Assembly (NCBI RefSeq): GCF_033095965.1
Contig: NZ_AP026801.1
Location: forward strand, 1,508,001-1,572,000
Direction of reading: 5' to 3'
Source: Xylocopilactobacillus apis
GTDB taxonomy: Bacteria > Bacillota > Bacilli > Lactobacillales > Lactobacillaceae
Length of the DNA: 64,000 nt
Both the position numbers and the translations under genes were made by a program. Shown in pieces: positions 25,201 to 34,009 of this stretch (the first letter of the stretch is position 1; every line of letters begins with the position of its first letter). The notes under the pieces are model-generated. The model did not search any database and was not told the DNA's origin. It saw only the letters and a program-made list of their open reading frames with translations.

Positions 25201-25688
25201 AGAGCTGACAGTTTAGCCTTGTTGGCTTCCTGCTCTCGTCCTTCCGCTTGAAGTCTTTTGACATAAGCCTCTGAACTCGCTGAGATCTCATCAAGCTTTT
25301 TCTTAGATTCAGCGACACCTGACTCGTAGTATTTCCAACTGTCTTTAGCCCTAGTCTGCTGTGACTCCATTGAAGCAAGTTTTCGGTTCGCATTTTCGAT
25401 CTGAGTACCAAATTTTGCGTAACTCTCAGCTCCACGATTTGTACTCTGATCGATCTGACCTTGCTCTTGCTTAAGCTTCGCGATGTAATCCTTTTGTTTG
25501 TTGACTGCTTGCGACAAGCCATCGTATTTTGCTTTGGCTGCTTGCAAACTGTCGCCTGAGCTTTTAAGTTGAATTTCTTCTGCCTTCCAAGCCGAGGTCA
25601 AAGAGCTTACTTCGCTTTTAAGTGACTTTAAAGTCTGGACGGGTTGACTCCCGTTAAGGTGTATTTCTGTGTCAATCGTATTTACCAT
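22203..25688 (-). CDS. tape measure protein, N-terminal 1,161 residues
   Basis: The tape measure protein sets tail length and enters the cell envelope with the DNA. The N-terminal 200 residues are coiled coil. The TP901-type core follows (FNVGMELNKTIGKIKATWVN, SADEVGTLQRSVDALTHG), then a hydrophobic zone near 640-760 (LGVAVGAGFDLLGAIKAK, GGIGLAFGGPAGAAIGGT) and long amphipathic repeats to the end. The reading frame is lost at a G5 run (22294-22298); the last about 30 residues are out of frame. The intact protein would have about 1,475 residues. Gene length is right for a siphophage tail of this kind. Confidence 0.9.
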   Translation of the reverse strand: MVNTIDTEIHLNGSQPVQTLKSLKSEVSSLTSAWKAEEIQLKSSGDSLQAAKAKYDGLSQAVNKQKDYIAKLKQEQGQIDQSTNRGAESYAKFGTQIENANRKLASMESQQTRAKDSWKYYESGVAESKKKLDEISASSEAYVKRLQAEGREQEANKAKLSALKSSYSEMQNLYSKQAGELDRIARESGKASDAYKKQEIRVNELGAKLATTKNDMTELSAATSKVKSSPFLRLKEALGGASKEAKEGATSFKSFLGATVIGNAVSNSISTFTSKAKEAFNVGMELNKTIGKIKATWVNMGKSDSDINNLINQMESLRIKTGYSADEVGTLQRSVDALTHGDTNKTLKITEGLSQVGLASKLSGEQVDALGKSFLRLASRDKINATAMAKIESIAPTISKALAGAAGVSEATFAKMVNDGQITGEKLQDLMVKASSQGENVFTTFAKSAGGAQVQIKRLWEDLSQRFSAPIFSVRATGLSDVAQILSSPVLKTAASTMGEGLKKIADYGISFLNYLNTHKAVLSGIVGDIWDITKTLASDVWKIFSDVFKNIVSSFNALSGNAVKSKDPLTQVKTLLDSISKNKEGIELVAKAVASLIAIKGITGFASKIANVAGSLKQISKTTIGSDGGTLGKLVGSGSSVKTAVSEGATATSKVGAVAGGLGVAVGAGFDLLGAIKAKNSDEKFKKYGSTLGDLIGGGIGLAFGGPAGAAIGGTIGHLLGDLGGKGAKGFMDGWTKVGKGQKPEGILQTIGFDAKKLLTQVTKTISSLTKPVTEAFKKVFSPVAKALKPVLTPMLKEFSSFSKSVDKALKPVSKVFSTVFKDVGKAIGPALKDVKSFIKDGLDVLGKAFQVTTKLISTVWNTAWGLMGKRLKEEWAIIGPTVKAGISVISKVLTATLRVISTVWLSTWNNLKTVVSGAWNIIKTTVKSALNVIKDIFKVVLDVLRGNWRAVWNDVKKIFSDVFNGIVSIAKSILGSLANVIKSAIDGIKSVWKSVWGSISDIFSSVMKGLRGIAVGAFNGVLGVINAAIGAINGVWHFFSGHNALNKLSYIKKAKGGTVGKEHLTMVNDGLGNDWKELIQRPNGELFMSQKKNEIMPLEEGTRVYNGFETKQIMQTFGIEHYAGGGIIGGLVRPLVEQLTGQKVQPKMLVSGSATSGMQ

Positions 25689-25713
25689 GTAGTTTTCCTC
25701 CTTTCTTTATTTT

Positions 25714-25914
25714 TTATTGGAAGTCCATGATGTCTTTAGGACGCTTTTCACGTGGCTTAGCTTCCATCATGCGATTGAAATCGATGTAATTAATTTCATC
25801 AAAGTCTTCCGGCAAGATGTGAAGCTGGATAAAAGCTTGCTGTTTCGTGTACTCAAGATCTTCAATCATGTTTTCAAGCTCGTCTTGCGTCTGCCAAGGA
25901 TTACTCGCTTTTTT
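25714..25914 (-). CDS. tail assembly chaperone gpT-like extension (made by frameshift)
   Basis: The sequence after the gpG-like stop codon is open in a shifted frame, encoding KASNPWQTQDELENMIEDLE and ending KRPKDIMDFQ, about 65 residues. It lacks its own convincing start. It is the expected place for the frameshifted chaperone product between the major tail and tape measure genes. The shift needed is +1 (equal to -2) relative to gpG, near CCAAAAAAGC (A6 at 25909-25914). Confidence 0.75.
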   Translation of the reverse strand, partial: KKASNPWQTQDELENMIEDLEYTKQQAFIQLHILPEDFDEINYIDFNRMMEAKPREKRPKDIMDFQ

Positions 25915-26275
25915 GGTTGCCCTTTTCAGGAGCCTCCATACCCATAACTGCTTGGGAAAGATTCATTGCAAAAACGATACTATCCGCTATAGATAGGTCT
26001 TCAAATTTTTCTTTTTGAGCTTTTGTCAGCTTCAAAACGTCAAAAACAAAAGTGTTAGTGCTTTCCAAAAGTTCTTCTTGAGCTGTGATCATTTCTAACA
26101 TCTTCAAAGCTTCTGGCTCAGTACCTTCGCTCAATTCTCTTAGCTTTACCTCTAGCTCTGCCTCTGACTTCATAAAAGACAGAGCTTTTTTTGCTATAGC
26201 TTGAGTCGGCTTAATTTCTACTTTTTTTAAGCCAACTAAAGAAGCATCAAAAACCACTTTATTTCCTTTAATCAT
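25901..26275 (-). CDS. tail assembly chaperone gpG-like protein
   Basis: 124 residues, acidic and helical, with MIKGNKVVFDASLVGLKKVE at the start and an acidic centre (ELEVKLRELSEGTEPEALK). Size, composition and place between the major tail protein and the tape measure gene identify it as the short form of the tail chaperone that binds the tape measure protein during tail assembly. The 3' end overlaps the gpT-like frame. Confidence 0.82.
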   Translation of the reverse strand: MIKGNKVVFDASLVGLKKVEIKPTQAIAKKALSFMKSEAELEVKLRELSEGTEPEALKMLEMITAQEELLESTNTFVFDVLKLTKAQKEKFEDLSIADSIVFAMNLSQAVMGMEAPEKGNQKSE

Positions 26276-26332
26276 TTTTTTGTCCTTTCTCGTCTCACAT
26301 CTCTCGTCTCTGTTGCTGTTATTTATCTACTA

Positions 26333-27022
26333 CTAAGGATTAGGTGTATTTGGGTTAGGTGTGTTTGGATTTGGGGTGTTGGGTTGTGAGTTAGAGCCGT
26401 CACTAGTAACCCCATTTTCATCTACCAAGCCATCAGCAATTCCTGGATACACTGCCTGTAGCATTTTCTTCAAATTAAAATTTGGTTCATCCTGGTACAC
26501 AGTCGTGTACGGAGCACCATTTTTTGTGTTTGCTGATGGAGAATAAGTCAAAGCATCAGCGACGATATTCTCCTGTTGATTATCGGTCTGTTCGTTCTTT
26601 TCCGGCTGAGAGCACGATCCATGGAAGAAGAGTTTATACACAAACCTTCCTGTACGAAATGATCGTGTTGCGTAGATCATCGCTACGTCTGGTTTTTGAC
26701 CAGGAACCGCGTCGAACCCACCATAATCATTTGCGACGTGCCCCAACATTTTTTCCACCACGTCGTACGGCATGTCATTTGCCGAGAAAGCGACCTGTGG
26801 CTGTGCCAGTCCGTAAGTTGTGTCTACTTTTTGGTCGGATCCATAAAGAGCCGTTGCTGTACCCTCTAAGCCCGTCATGTTTGCACCTACAGTACCTTTT
26901 GATGTTTCCGCGTTAACGGAGAAAATCCCGTGCGCTCCAACCCCTTTCGCTGGGTCTGATATAAGTTTTCCGTCTTTGTCGAGTAATCCGACAAGTGCGA
27001 ATTTAAATCCTTTTGTTGCCAT
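26333..27022 (-). CDS. major tail (tube) protein
   Basis: 229 residues starting MATKGFKFALVGLLDKDGKL, with NAETSKGTVGANMTGLEGT near 30-50, matching the phi13-type major tail protein family of siphophages that polymerises into the tail tube. The C-terminus ends in a tandem PNTPNPNTPNPNTPNP stretch, a Pro/Asn-rich extension probably exposed on the tail surface. The gene overlaps the previous one by one base. Confidence 0.88.
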   Translation of the reverse strand: MATKGFKFALVGLLDKDGKLISDPAKGVGAHGIFSVNAETSKGTVGANMTGLEGTATALYGSDQKVDTTYGLAQPQVAFSANDMPYDVVEKMLGHVANDYGGFDAVPGQKPDVAMIYATRSFRTGRFVYKLFFHGSCSQPEKNEQTDNQQENIVADALTYSPSANTKNGAPYTTVYQDEPNFNLKKMLQAVYPGIADGLVDENGVTSDGSNSQPNTPNPNTPNPNTPNP

Positions 27023-27384
27023 TAATTTGTTGTCCTTTCCGTGAACTGAAATATTTTTGTAAATTGATTGGTATCGGGATCAATGGTGGTCGGGCTGATC
27101 TGATTTGTAGTCCAACCCGCTTGCTCAAACTTTGAAACGACTGACTTTGTCAGTTGATCAAGTGAGAGATTCGATCCTTTGCCTAAAAAAATATTCACGG
27201 CGATCGTTTCGAAGGTGTCCTCCGTTTGATCTGATCCGTGAATACTTGTATTTAAGACGTCTGTTACCAGAGCGTCTGTTGTATTTGTTGCCGATTGCTT
27301 GTCTGACGGTATCCGCCACGCGTAAGCATTCTGTATTTCTGGTAGTTGTCTTAGCAGTCGTACTGCGTCCTGTACTGCTGTCAT
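27022..27384 (-). CDS. tail completion / terminator protein (DUF806-like)
   Basis: 120 residues. The pattern DAVRLLRQLPEIQNAYAWRIP with a later TFETIAVNIFLGKGSNL fits the DUF806/tail terminator group that caps the tail tube at the head end. Position between the HK97 gp10-like gene and the major tail gene agrees. Family assignment from order and pattern. Confidence 0.75.
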   Translation of the reverse strand: MTAVQDAVRLLRQLPEIQNAYAWRIPSDKQSATNTTDALVTDVLNTSIHGSDQTEDTFETIAVNIFLGKGSNLSLDQLTKSVVSKFEQAGWTTNQISPTTIDPDTNQFTKIFQFTERTTN

Positions 27385-27385
27385 C

Positions 27386-27832
27386 TTAGTTACCTTTTAT
27401 TTCTCGATACTTTTTTTCCATTGCACTCTGGACGGCTTTCTCGGATTCTTTCCGAGATCGCTCCACGAAGTGTAAGTTGGCTTCTTCTTTAGCACTCATC
27501 TTTCGTTTGCCGTTGTTTGTGATCATCGCGACAAAGTTAAAATACTTGCCATCGTAGCCAACATTTGTATTTCCCGTTTTCTCTTTTTCTGCGTCAAGTC
27601 CTGGCTCATATGTAATCATGTCGCGCATGTGCGCCTTCTTCTTTTCAGAAGCGTGTCCAGCCTGCTTGCCTTTGCTGTAGTTGACACTAGATACTGGGGT
27701 ATTCTTTTTCAGATACTCTGCGTATACTTTTGCGCCAGCTCCAGTAATCTCGGCTTTTTCTTCATGCGTTACATTTACATGCTTTTGAAGACTATTGAGC
27801 CAATCATTAAGCTCTTTCGATAGGTCAGCCAT
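27386..27832 (-). CDS. HK97 gp10-like head-tail joining protein
   Basis: 148 residues, basic, with KVYAEYLKKNTPVSSVNYSK, HMRDMITYEPG and FVAMITNNGKRKMSAKEEAN, a pattern typical of the HK97 gp10/minor tail family. The protein joins head and tail in assembly. It overlaps the upstream gene by eight bases. Confidence 0.8.
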   Translation of the reverse strand: MADLSKELNDWLNSLQKHVNVTHEEKAEITGAGAKVYAEYLKKNTPVSSVNYSKGKQAGHASEKKKAHMRDMITYEPGLDAEKEKTGNTNVGYDGKYFNFVAMITNNGKRKMSAKEEANLHFVERSRKESEKAVQSAMEKKYREIKGN

Positions 27833-28178
27833 TCTTTTCTACCTCGCTCACTGTCACTAGGTCATAGCTCGTTGGTGAGTCATCAACATCAGGGCTAATC
27901 GTGACGATTTTAAAGACTTTGTCTTTAAGTTGGACGTGCGTGAAATTCAGATCGTCCCAATCTTCGCGGTGATGGACCACAAAAATTCTAGTTCCCTGTA
28001 AAGATGTTCCCTGGATACTGATCTGCTGATTTTGAGTTCTAACCCAGTGGTCAGAAGCAACAGTCTTGTCAGCCACAAAGCCTTCCGTGACCAGACCATT
28101 TACATCCTCACCAACACCACCCATGTGTCCGAGCTTAAGCTTAAGATCCAATCGCATTGGATTACTCATTTGAACCAT
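27825..28178 (-). CDS. head closure / head-tail adaptor protein
   Basis: 117 residues, mostly beta-strand, with LDLKLKLGHMGGVGEDVNG, QISIQGTSLQGTRIFVVHHR and VFKIVTISPDVDDSPTSYDL, fitting the SPP1 gp16-like stopper family. It follows the connector gene, overlapping it by 17 bases. Assigned mainly by gene order and size. Confidence 0.75.
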   Translation of the reverse strand: MVQMSNPMRLDLKLKLGHMGGVGEDVNGLVTEGFVADKTVASDHWVRTQNQQISIQGTSLQGTRIFVVHHREDWDDLNFTHVQLKDKVFKIVTISPDVDDSPTSYDLVTVSEVEKNG

Positions 28179-28497
28179 TTTCGTTGTTCCTTTTTCGTAA
28201 AAGTCGCACTCGTAACTGCATAATGATGTTATCTAAAACAAGATTGACATTAGTAACTGACCCAGTTGTAACAGCTGAAGGATTTTGATAGTAAGCAGTT
28301 GCGAGAGCTAAGACCACCGTTTTATAGATGTCTTGGTTCTCCGTGCTGTTGTAAAAATCATCATCACCACCAACCGCACCATCAACGTAGCTTTTAGCTG
28401 CATCAAGGTATGACTGGAGCTGTGCCAGCTTGTCACTATCCACGTCATCATCAAGCAACCGTAAGGATCGCTTTAGATCATCAGTCGTGATAGTCAT
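28162..28497 (-). CDS. head-tail connector protein (HK97 gp6-like)
   Basis: 111 residues with the typical start TTDDLKRSLRLLDDDVDSDK and LQSYLDAAKSYVDGAVGGDD, an all-helical fold of the gp6 family that forms the ring beneath the portal. It lies directly after the capsid gene. Confidence 0.85.
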   Translation of the reverse strand: MTITTDDLKRSLRLLDDDVDSDKLAQLQSYLDAAKSYVDGAVGGDDDFYNSTENQDIYKTVVLALATAYYQNPSAVTTGSVTNVNLVLDNIIMQLRVRLLRKRNNENGSNE

Positions 28498-28499
28498 GA

Positions 28500-29741
28500 C
28501 TAAGGATTACCATTTCCGCCGCCGTTAGGAGCTTGTGGAGAGCTTGGTTTAAGATCTGCAATTGTCTTGAAGTTTGCTGCCGCAACTGCTTCTTTATCAA
28601 CTGATTCAACATCAAACCGATCAATTACGCGGATTTTAGTTTGATCCTTAACAAAAGCATCACCAGCAATATTACTTGAAAGCAAAGACATGTGCTCGCG
28701 ATCATATAAAGTAATTGCCTCTTCTAAGTTACCGAAGTAAAGAGGATGCTTGTTTCCGGTTAGATCTGGCAAGTCGCGATCCGCAATAACTGCGATTTCT
28801 TTTCCAGCGATAACATATTTATCTGGATCCGTTACACTTGGTTGGATCAAGTACCCACCAAACTCATTCTTAATCTTTGAGATGCCCGTAAAACCTGTCG
28901 CGTTTGTTAAATAGATCGACCCAGGGCGTAAAGCAGGGTCAATCGTATTTGCATAAAGATCTTTGATGTCATCAAAAGTTGTAATCGTTGGTTTGTTTGG
29001 AGAGTCGTTCAGCTTACTAACAATTTTTTGATTACGAGTCACAACAACTTTTTTTCCAATCCAACTGATCAACCAAGCCAAAATGTTTTCACTTGAATCC
29101 TTTAAAAGCGAGTTAGTAACAGTATTGATTCCTGCATATCTGTGAATCTTATATACAATTTTCATTAATGATGGCTCGTCATTATCAGGGATTGTGGCAT
29201 CCTCTGCATCCAAGTCTTGGAGAGGGGTCATCGTACTAAATTTTTCATAGATTCGATCTCCTTCCATCATCGTGACGTTTTCAACGCGAACATATTGCTG
29301 AAGTGAATATAACTGACGAACAAATTGGTTGATTTTTGTTTGAATATCTTTCGGAATAGTTAATCCCGCGCCTACACCTGTAACTGGATCATCTGAACTT
29401 GTAACTAGGTCACGATACTTGGGGTCACCAGTTAGCATTCCCCTAACCGCGTCAATAAATTTTTTATCTTCCTTATTTTTGATAGGTGTTACCGGAACTT
29501 GTGGTTCAATCTTTTCTTCATTTTTTGGTACCTGCTGACTTGCACCCAACTCATCTAATTGATTCTTAATCGCGTCCCGTCTCTTCTTAGCTTCGTCTCG
29601 CTTTCCAACTAAAGCAGTAAAATCCTTAGAGTCGGACTCGTTATTAAAAAGAGCGGCATTGATTTGATTATCAAGGTCGCTCACGGTTTGACCAGCTTGA
29701 ACCCAAGCTGTATTTAATTGATTAATTGTTACTGTTTGCAT
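28500..29741 (-). CDS. major capsid protein, HK97 fold
   Basis: 413 residues. A helical N-terminal delta domain of about 100 residues (KRDEAKKRRDAIKNQLDELG) is followed by the capsid core starting near 115, with VRQLYSLQQYVRVENVTMME, PGSIYLTNATGFTGISKIKN and FGNLEEAITLYDREHMSLLS. The delta domain is normally removed by the protease encoded just upstream. The gene has the standard place after portal and protease. Confidence 0.92.
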   Translation of the reverse strand: MQTVTINQLNTAWVQAGQTVSDLDNQINAALFNNESDSKDFTALVGKRDEAKKRRDAIKNQLDELGASQQVPKNEEKIEPQVPVTPIKNKEDKKFIDAVRGMLTGDPKYRDLVTSSDDPVTGVGAGLTIPKDIQTKINQFVRQLYSLQQYVRVENVTMMEGDRIYEKFSTMTPLQDLDAEDATIPDNDEPSLMKIVYKIHRYAGINTVTNSLLKDSSENILAWLISWIGKKVVVTRNQKIVSKLNDSPNKPTITTFDDIKDLYANTIDPALRPGSIYLTNATGFTGISKIKNEFGGYLIQPSVTDPDKYVIAGKEIAVIADRDLPDLTGNKHPLYFGNLEEAITLYDREHMSLLSSNIAGDAFVKDQTKIRVIDRFDVESVDKEAVAAANFKTIADLKPSSPQAPNGGGNGNP

Positions 29742-30479
29742 TTACTCTGCACCTCCATTTTTGTGCAATAAAATAGCCAACTTTTCATCAAAAAGTCGGC
29801 ATTCTTTTTTGTCCTGAGGCTTCTCAGGTTCTTCATTTTGTATTAATTCTTGATATTTCTGGGCTTGTGCCATTAAAGTTTTAAATCTATTTATCACTAC
29901 TGGATTAACAAGTCTTTCGGTTGAATTTGTAAAGACGGGTTGCTTATCATCGACAAACATGATTGAATCCGCAAAACCATAGTCCACGGCTTGTTGAGCC
30001 GTTAGCCATGTCTCTTTCGTCATCATGTTTAAAATCTTCCCCTCGTCCATGCCTGTTTTACTTACATAGGCATTAACAATTGATTGGTCGATACCGTCAA
30101 GTACTTCTGCTTGATGCTGGAAATCATCAGCATTGCCATAGTCAACACCATAGACTGATGCTTTATGAATCATGATCTGCGCTGTCGGAGAAATCTCGAC
30201 ATTGTCTGCCGCCATTGCAATTACTGAAGCAGCCGAAGCAGCTAAGCCTTGAATTTTAGCAGTGATCTTTCCACCAGAATAATTTTTTAAAAGTGTGTAA
30301 ATTTCAGATGCTGCAAAAACATCACCGCCATTACTCGCCACATTTAAAGTGATATCATCAGTAGCATTTGCCAAAGTATCTTCTACGACATTTGGGCTGA
30401 TGTAGCTCATTCCAAAAAACTCATAAAAAGAGGACGAGTTGCTATCGACAACATCGCCCTTAATATTAATTTCTGTCAT
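29742..30479 (-). CDS. ClpP-like prohead protease
   Basis: 245 residues, Clp protease fold. LNVASNGGDVFAASEIYTLL near residues 45-64 forms the oxyanion strand, LAASAASVIAMAADNVEI near 80-98 has the catalytic Ser, and IMIHKASVYG near 103 the His. It cleaves the delta domain of the capsid protein in procapsid maturation. It abuts the capsid gene. Confidence 0.92.
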   Translation of the reverse strand: MTEINIKGDVVDSNSSSFYEFFGMSYISPNVVEDTLANATDDITLNVASNGGDVFAASEIYTLLKNYSGGKITAKIQGLAASAASVIAMAADNVEISPTAQIMIHKASVYGVDYGNADDFQHQAEVLDGIDQSIVNAYVSKTGMDEGKILNMMTKETWLTAQQAVDYGFADSIMFVDDKQPVFTNSTERLVNPVVINRFKTLMAQAQKYQELIQNEEPEKPQDKKECRLFDEKLAILLHKNGGAE

Positions 30480-30481
30480 TT

Positions 30482-31726
30482 TTAAGTCTCACCTCCTTTC
30501 ATCGAGTCATCTTCTTCATCTGAAGACTCGTCATCATCGGGTGCCGGTGGTGGCATCGGCACCGGCTGTGGTGCTTTCTTAACGTTTGGCATTTCTTCAG
30601 GTAAAAATCCGTCCTGCTTTAAAAGCCAAACCGCTTGATCAGATTGCAAGATTCCTGAACTTGTAAGATTTTGAATCATAGTCGCGTGATTATTGCCGGA
30701 TGGATCCAAAGCAGGTCTAAGATTCACCGTGATATGTGCGTTCATCTTGTCGTCTAGTTCGCTCGCTCCTGCTTGCGAAAATCGGTTTAAAGCATTAGCA
30801 TACATACCCTGCAACTGTGTGATACTACTTTGCTGATCGCCCTGCCCATTTAAGTAGCTGTCCGGGACGCCATATACTTTTGCGATCTGCGTACCCGTCC
30901 AATCCGCTTGCTTCAAAAGACTAGCCGTGTCCGATTTAATTTCTAGCGGTGTGTACTTTGTAAGATCGTCAAGTACGATTGGCCCAGCATCTGGGTCTCT
31001 CGATACTTCCATAAAGTATTTTGATAGATTGATCTTATCCCGATCGCTAACTTTAGACCCATTCGTGATTGATAAAACACCATTTGACGCGATCGACGTA
31101 TTTAATGCTTTCATTGTCAAGTCGTTGGATGCTTTCTTGATGTTTAGTTCATTACTCAAAGCATTTAGTGGACTCATACCAGTCAGCCCACCGTCGATAC
31201 TCATCAGCCGGATATGAATCATGTCACTAGCTGGCACGCTTTCCATTCTTCCAATATCTGGCTCATCAAAAGAGATGTTGTAAAGCATTCCTGAGCCATC
31301 GTTGAGCCTTAAAGGTTGGACTTGCGAGGGTCTTAAGTACTCCCAGTGAAGGTCAACGCCATTCACATTTCGCCAACGATAAGCAAAACACTCACCGCTA
31401 AGTAAAAGTTGTGCGTACATCGACTGCCAAAACGCGTGCCCATTAGTCATCACTGACGGATCATCAATTAGCGCTTGAACTCGTGGCGAGTCTGCTGTAA
31501 ATTTCGCAATGGCTAGATCTGCCGAGATCTGTGAAACCAGCGAAAAAATATCGCTGTTCCGTAGAGCTTCCTGCGCACTGACATAGTGGTAGGGATTAAT
31601 TCCGAGTGATGACCACCCAAAATCGCCTTCAATCGGTAAACTCTGTTTTTGATCGCCCGACTGCCAGTTAAAAAACTGTTTTATTTTTTCCGATATTTTA
31701 ATTTTTCTCACCTCCTTTCCACACAT
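30482..31726 (-). CDS. portal protein, HK97 family
   Basis: 414 residues with ALRNSDIFSLVSQISADLAI (about 54-73), LLLSGECFAYRWRNVNGVDL, HIRLMSIDGGLTGMSPLNAL and IAKVYGVPDSYLNG near 285, all typical of the HK97 portal. It ends in a Pro-rich, acidic tail. The protein forms the DNA entry ring for the terminase. The first codons overlap the terminase gene by 29 bases, and an internal start a few residues in is also possible. Confidence 0.92.
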   Translation of the reverse strand: MCGKEVRKIKISEKIKQFFNWQSGDQKQSLPIEGDFGWSSLGINPYHYVSAQEALRNSDIFSLVSQISADLAIAKFTADSPRVQALIDDPSVMTNGHAFWQSMYAQLLLSGECFAYRWRNVNGVDLHWEYLRPSQVQPLRLNDGSGMLYNISFDEPDIGRMESVPASDMIHIRLMSIDGGLTGMSPLNALSNELNIKKASNDLTMKALNTSIASNGVLSITNGSKVSDRDKINLSKYFMEVSRDPDAGPIVLDDLTKYTPLEIKSDTASLLKQADWTGTQIAKVYGVPDSYLNGQGDQQSSITQLQGMYANALNRFSQAGASELDDKMNAHITVNLRPALDPSGNNHATMIQNLTSSGILQSDQAVWLLKQDGFLPEEMPNVKKAPQPVPMPPPAPDDDESSDEEDDSMKGGET

Positions 31727-33590
31727 TCAATCTCATACTGATTTCTTCCGCCACTTGATCCGGCGTCATCCGCTCTACCTCTGTACTCTTGTCATTTGCC
31801 AGTGAGAAGTCTTCAAAATGATACATTGCTTGATAAAAAGCATCGATCAGTGCATCGACAACGTCGATTTTATAAGTTGCTTTTGATTTATCTACTTGTA
31901 TTCCAAGAGAATCCTCTTTTATTTCTGCATTAAGCAAAGCCTTTTCCATGACTGGATCATTTAGTCTCGTTACCGATCTCTCAATAAAAACTTTTTGTAA
32001 AAATTTGGTCGGGTCTTTCAGTTCACTGGTTCTTTGTCTGATTGGCATTAACTTCCAGCTTGTGTTTAGATCTAATCTTTTTACAAACTCAGACATATTA
32101 AAAAAATCGTACCCAAACATGATCACCTCTAAGTGGTGATCCTCGACATAATTTAAAAGCCACTCGTAAACTTGATCTGGATTGATCAAGCCATCCGGGT
32201 GACTGGTAATAGTACAAAAACCTTGTTGTTCTTGTTCACGATAATTTATACCGTCTTGCTTCTCCTTAGCATCAATACTTCCTGCGTTATGCCAAGGTAT
32301 AAAAGAGTGCTGCTCAATATGGAATTTTTTTCTCCCATTCTCATCAATATAAGGGTATACAAAAGCAATTGAAGTATTATCAGAAAACATGGAGTCATCG
32401 AATCCAATATAAACTTGCTTTGCTTCAATATTAAAATCATCAATCACAGCTGAACCAACCTCGTCCAGCTTCAGAAAGCTGTTTGTCTTTGTCTGAAGCC
32501 ACATATTTAAGTTTTTGTTTTGAAAATCAAACAAAGAACCCGCAAGCATTTTTGACTCTCGGTCATTCAACAAACCTTTAAGTAAACTATCTTTTTGATC
32601 AGGAAGATTTAACAAAGGATTTGATTTACACCAGGTTTCGGGCTTATAAGTTTCAGACAAGTCATCTTGTTGCCAGATCAAACAAAGTGTTTGCTCAGAT
32701 TCACGTTTATAATCCCTCTCCATTGCTTCGATCATTTGTTTTTCTTCTCTGTGAAATGGAACGTTTGGAACTTTATAGGCTGTAGAAATCTTTATAAATT
32801 GATGATTAAATTCTTGACTTTGTCCAGTTGTAATAGACCCCACATTTTCTAAATCAGGTATATCCCCCATTTCATCAAAAACCGCTAAAGTATAGTGATC
32901 ACTATCATACTTACCACCACCGTAACTGAGCATGTGAATCACATTACTCATTTCTTTAGCAATAACTGATTTATCCATTGGCTGTAAGCCTATCTCATCC
33001 ATCAGCTTTGAAAATCTTTTTTGTTTTTTTAGAGTACTAAAATTTGTTTTTATATATCGAAGTAACTTTTTTGACTGCTCAAAAGTTGGAGCTGTAATCA
33101 ACAGATCCTTGTTACTCTTGCCACGGATTTCAAACAGAAAATTATAGCAAGTATATATACCCATTATTTCTGTCTTACCTTGAGCACGTCCCATACTAAT
33201 ATCTGCGTTTGTAAATCTCTTTTGGTCATCAGCATTTTGTCGCCAACCCTGAAGCATACACATAATATATTTTTGCCAGTCCATCAAACGGACGGGCTTC
33301 GATTTATCGGTAACCTCTGGACAAACACTTGCAAAATTTAAAAGGGCTTGACACTTATCCATATCATAATGGAAGTCAAACCCTTCTATATGTAGCTCTG
33401 ATCTTTTTAAATCCTGGAGATGTCTAAATGCCGCCAATTGAGTCGGATAACTTGTTAAAATCTTTTTATCTAAGACATCGAAAGCATATTGAGTACCCGG
33501 ATCGGTATATTTTTTCTTAATATCACTATAGCTTTGCGACTGATAAGCCCCAAAAACATCATGTGTTTGTGTTAAATCTATTCTATCCAT
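31698..33590 (-). CDS. terL: terminase large subunit
   Basis: 630 residues. The ATPase has a Walker A-like SMGRAQGKT at 132-140, a Walker B TLAVFDEMGD near 226, and a C-terminal RNase H-like nuclease (YIGFDDSMFSDNTSIAFV near 385, KATYKIDVVDALIDAF near 590, each with acidic residues). It belongs to the Terminase_1 group. The enzyme packages and cuts phage DNA with the small subunit and the HNH protein encoded upstream. Confidence 0.94.
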   Translation of the reverse strand: MDRIDLTQTHDVFGAYQSQSYSDIKKKYTDPGTQYAFDVLDKKILTSYPTQLAAFRHLQDLKRSELHIEGFDFHYDMDKCQALLNFASVCPEVTDKSKPVRLMDWQKYIMCMLQGWRQNADDQKRFTNADISMGRAQGKTEIMGIYTCYNFLFEIRGKSNKDLLITAPTFEQSKKLLRYIKTNFSTLKKQKRFSKLMDEIGLQPMDKSVIAKEMSNVIHMLSYGGGKYDSDHYTLAVFDEMGDIPDLENVGSITTGQSQEFNHQFIKISTAYKVPNVPFHREEKQMIEAMERDYKRESEQTLCLIWQQDDLSETYKPETWCKSNPLLNLPDQKDSLLKGLLNDRESKMLAGSLFDFQNKNLNMWLQTKTNSFLKLDEVGSAVIDDFNIEAKQVYIGFDDSMFSDNTSIAFVYPYIDENGRKKFHIEQHSFIPWHNAGSIDAKEKQDGINYREQEQQGFCTITSHPDGLINPDQVYEWLLNYVEDHHLEVIMFGYDFFNMSEFVKRLDLNTSWKLMPIRQRTSELKDPTKFLQKVFIERSVTRLNDPVMEKALLNAEIKEDSLGIQVDKSKATYKIDVVDALIDAFYQAMYHFEDFSLANDKSTEVERMTPDQVAEEISMRLNVWKGGEKN

Positions 33591-33595
33591 TTGTA

Positions 33596-34009
33596 TTAAC
33601 TCATAAAGGCACTTAAGTCAGCTTCATCTTCAACCCCCGAATCTATATTTAATAACATTTCTTTTCGAGCTTTTGGCGTCAGTCCAAACGACCCAGCAAT
33701 TTTTAGCATTTGGCTGCTAGCATCATTCATAATTTGAGTGGCTGGGTTCCGCTTATAACTAACCTCTGTCCCCAGTTGATCGCCTTTCGATGATTGCTTG
33801 ATACTTTTTAACTCTAAAATTGTGCCGTTCTTTTTAACATTTGCATAAGCATTTCGGAAGTTTTCGTACTGTGTACAAAAAAGTTCAACAACGTTTGAAT
33901 CGACTTCCAATACATCAGAATTTTCATTTAAAAATGGTACTATTTTCTTCCAAGTTGCTCTTGCGGTCGCCCCAAAATACTTCGGGGCTGTTTCTGGTAG
34001 TTGTCCCAT
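33596..34009 (-). CDS. terS: terminase small subunit, P27 family
   Basis: 137 residues with PKYFGATARATWKKIVPFLN and LFCTQYENFRNAYANVKKNG, then KRNPATQIMNDASSQMLKIA, matching P27-family small terminases that recognise the cos site. It lies five bases before terL. Confidence 0.9.
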   Translation of the reverse strand: MGQLPETAPKYFGATARATWKKIVPFLNENSDVLEVDSNVVELFCTQYENFRNAYANVKKNGTILELKSIKQSSKGDQLGTEVSYKRNPATQIMNDASSQMLKIAGSFGLTPKARKEMLLNIDSGVEDEADLSAFMS

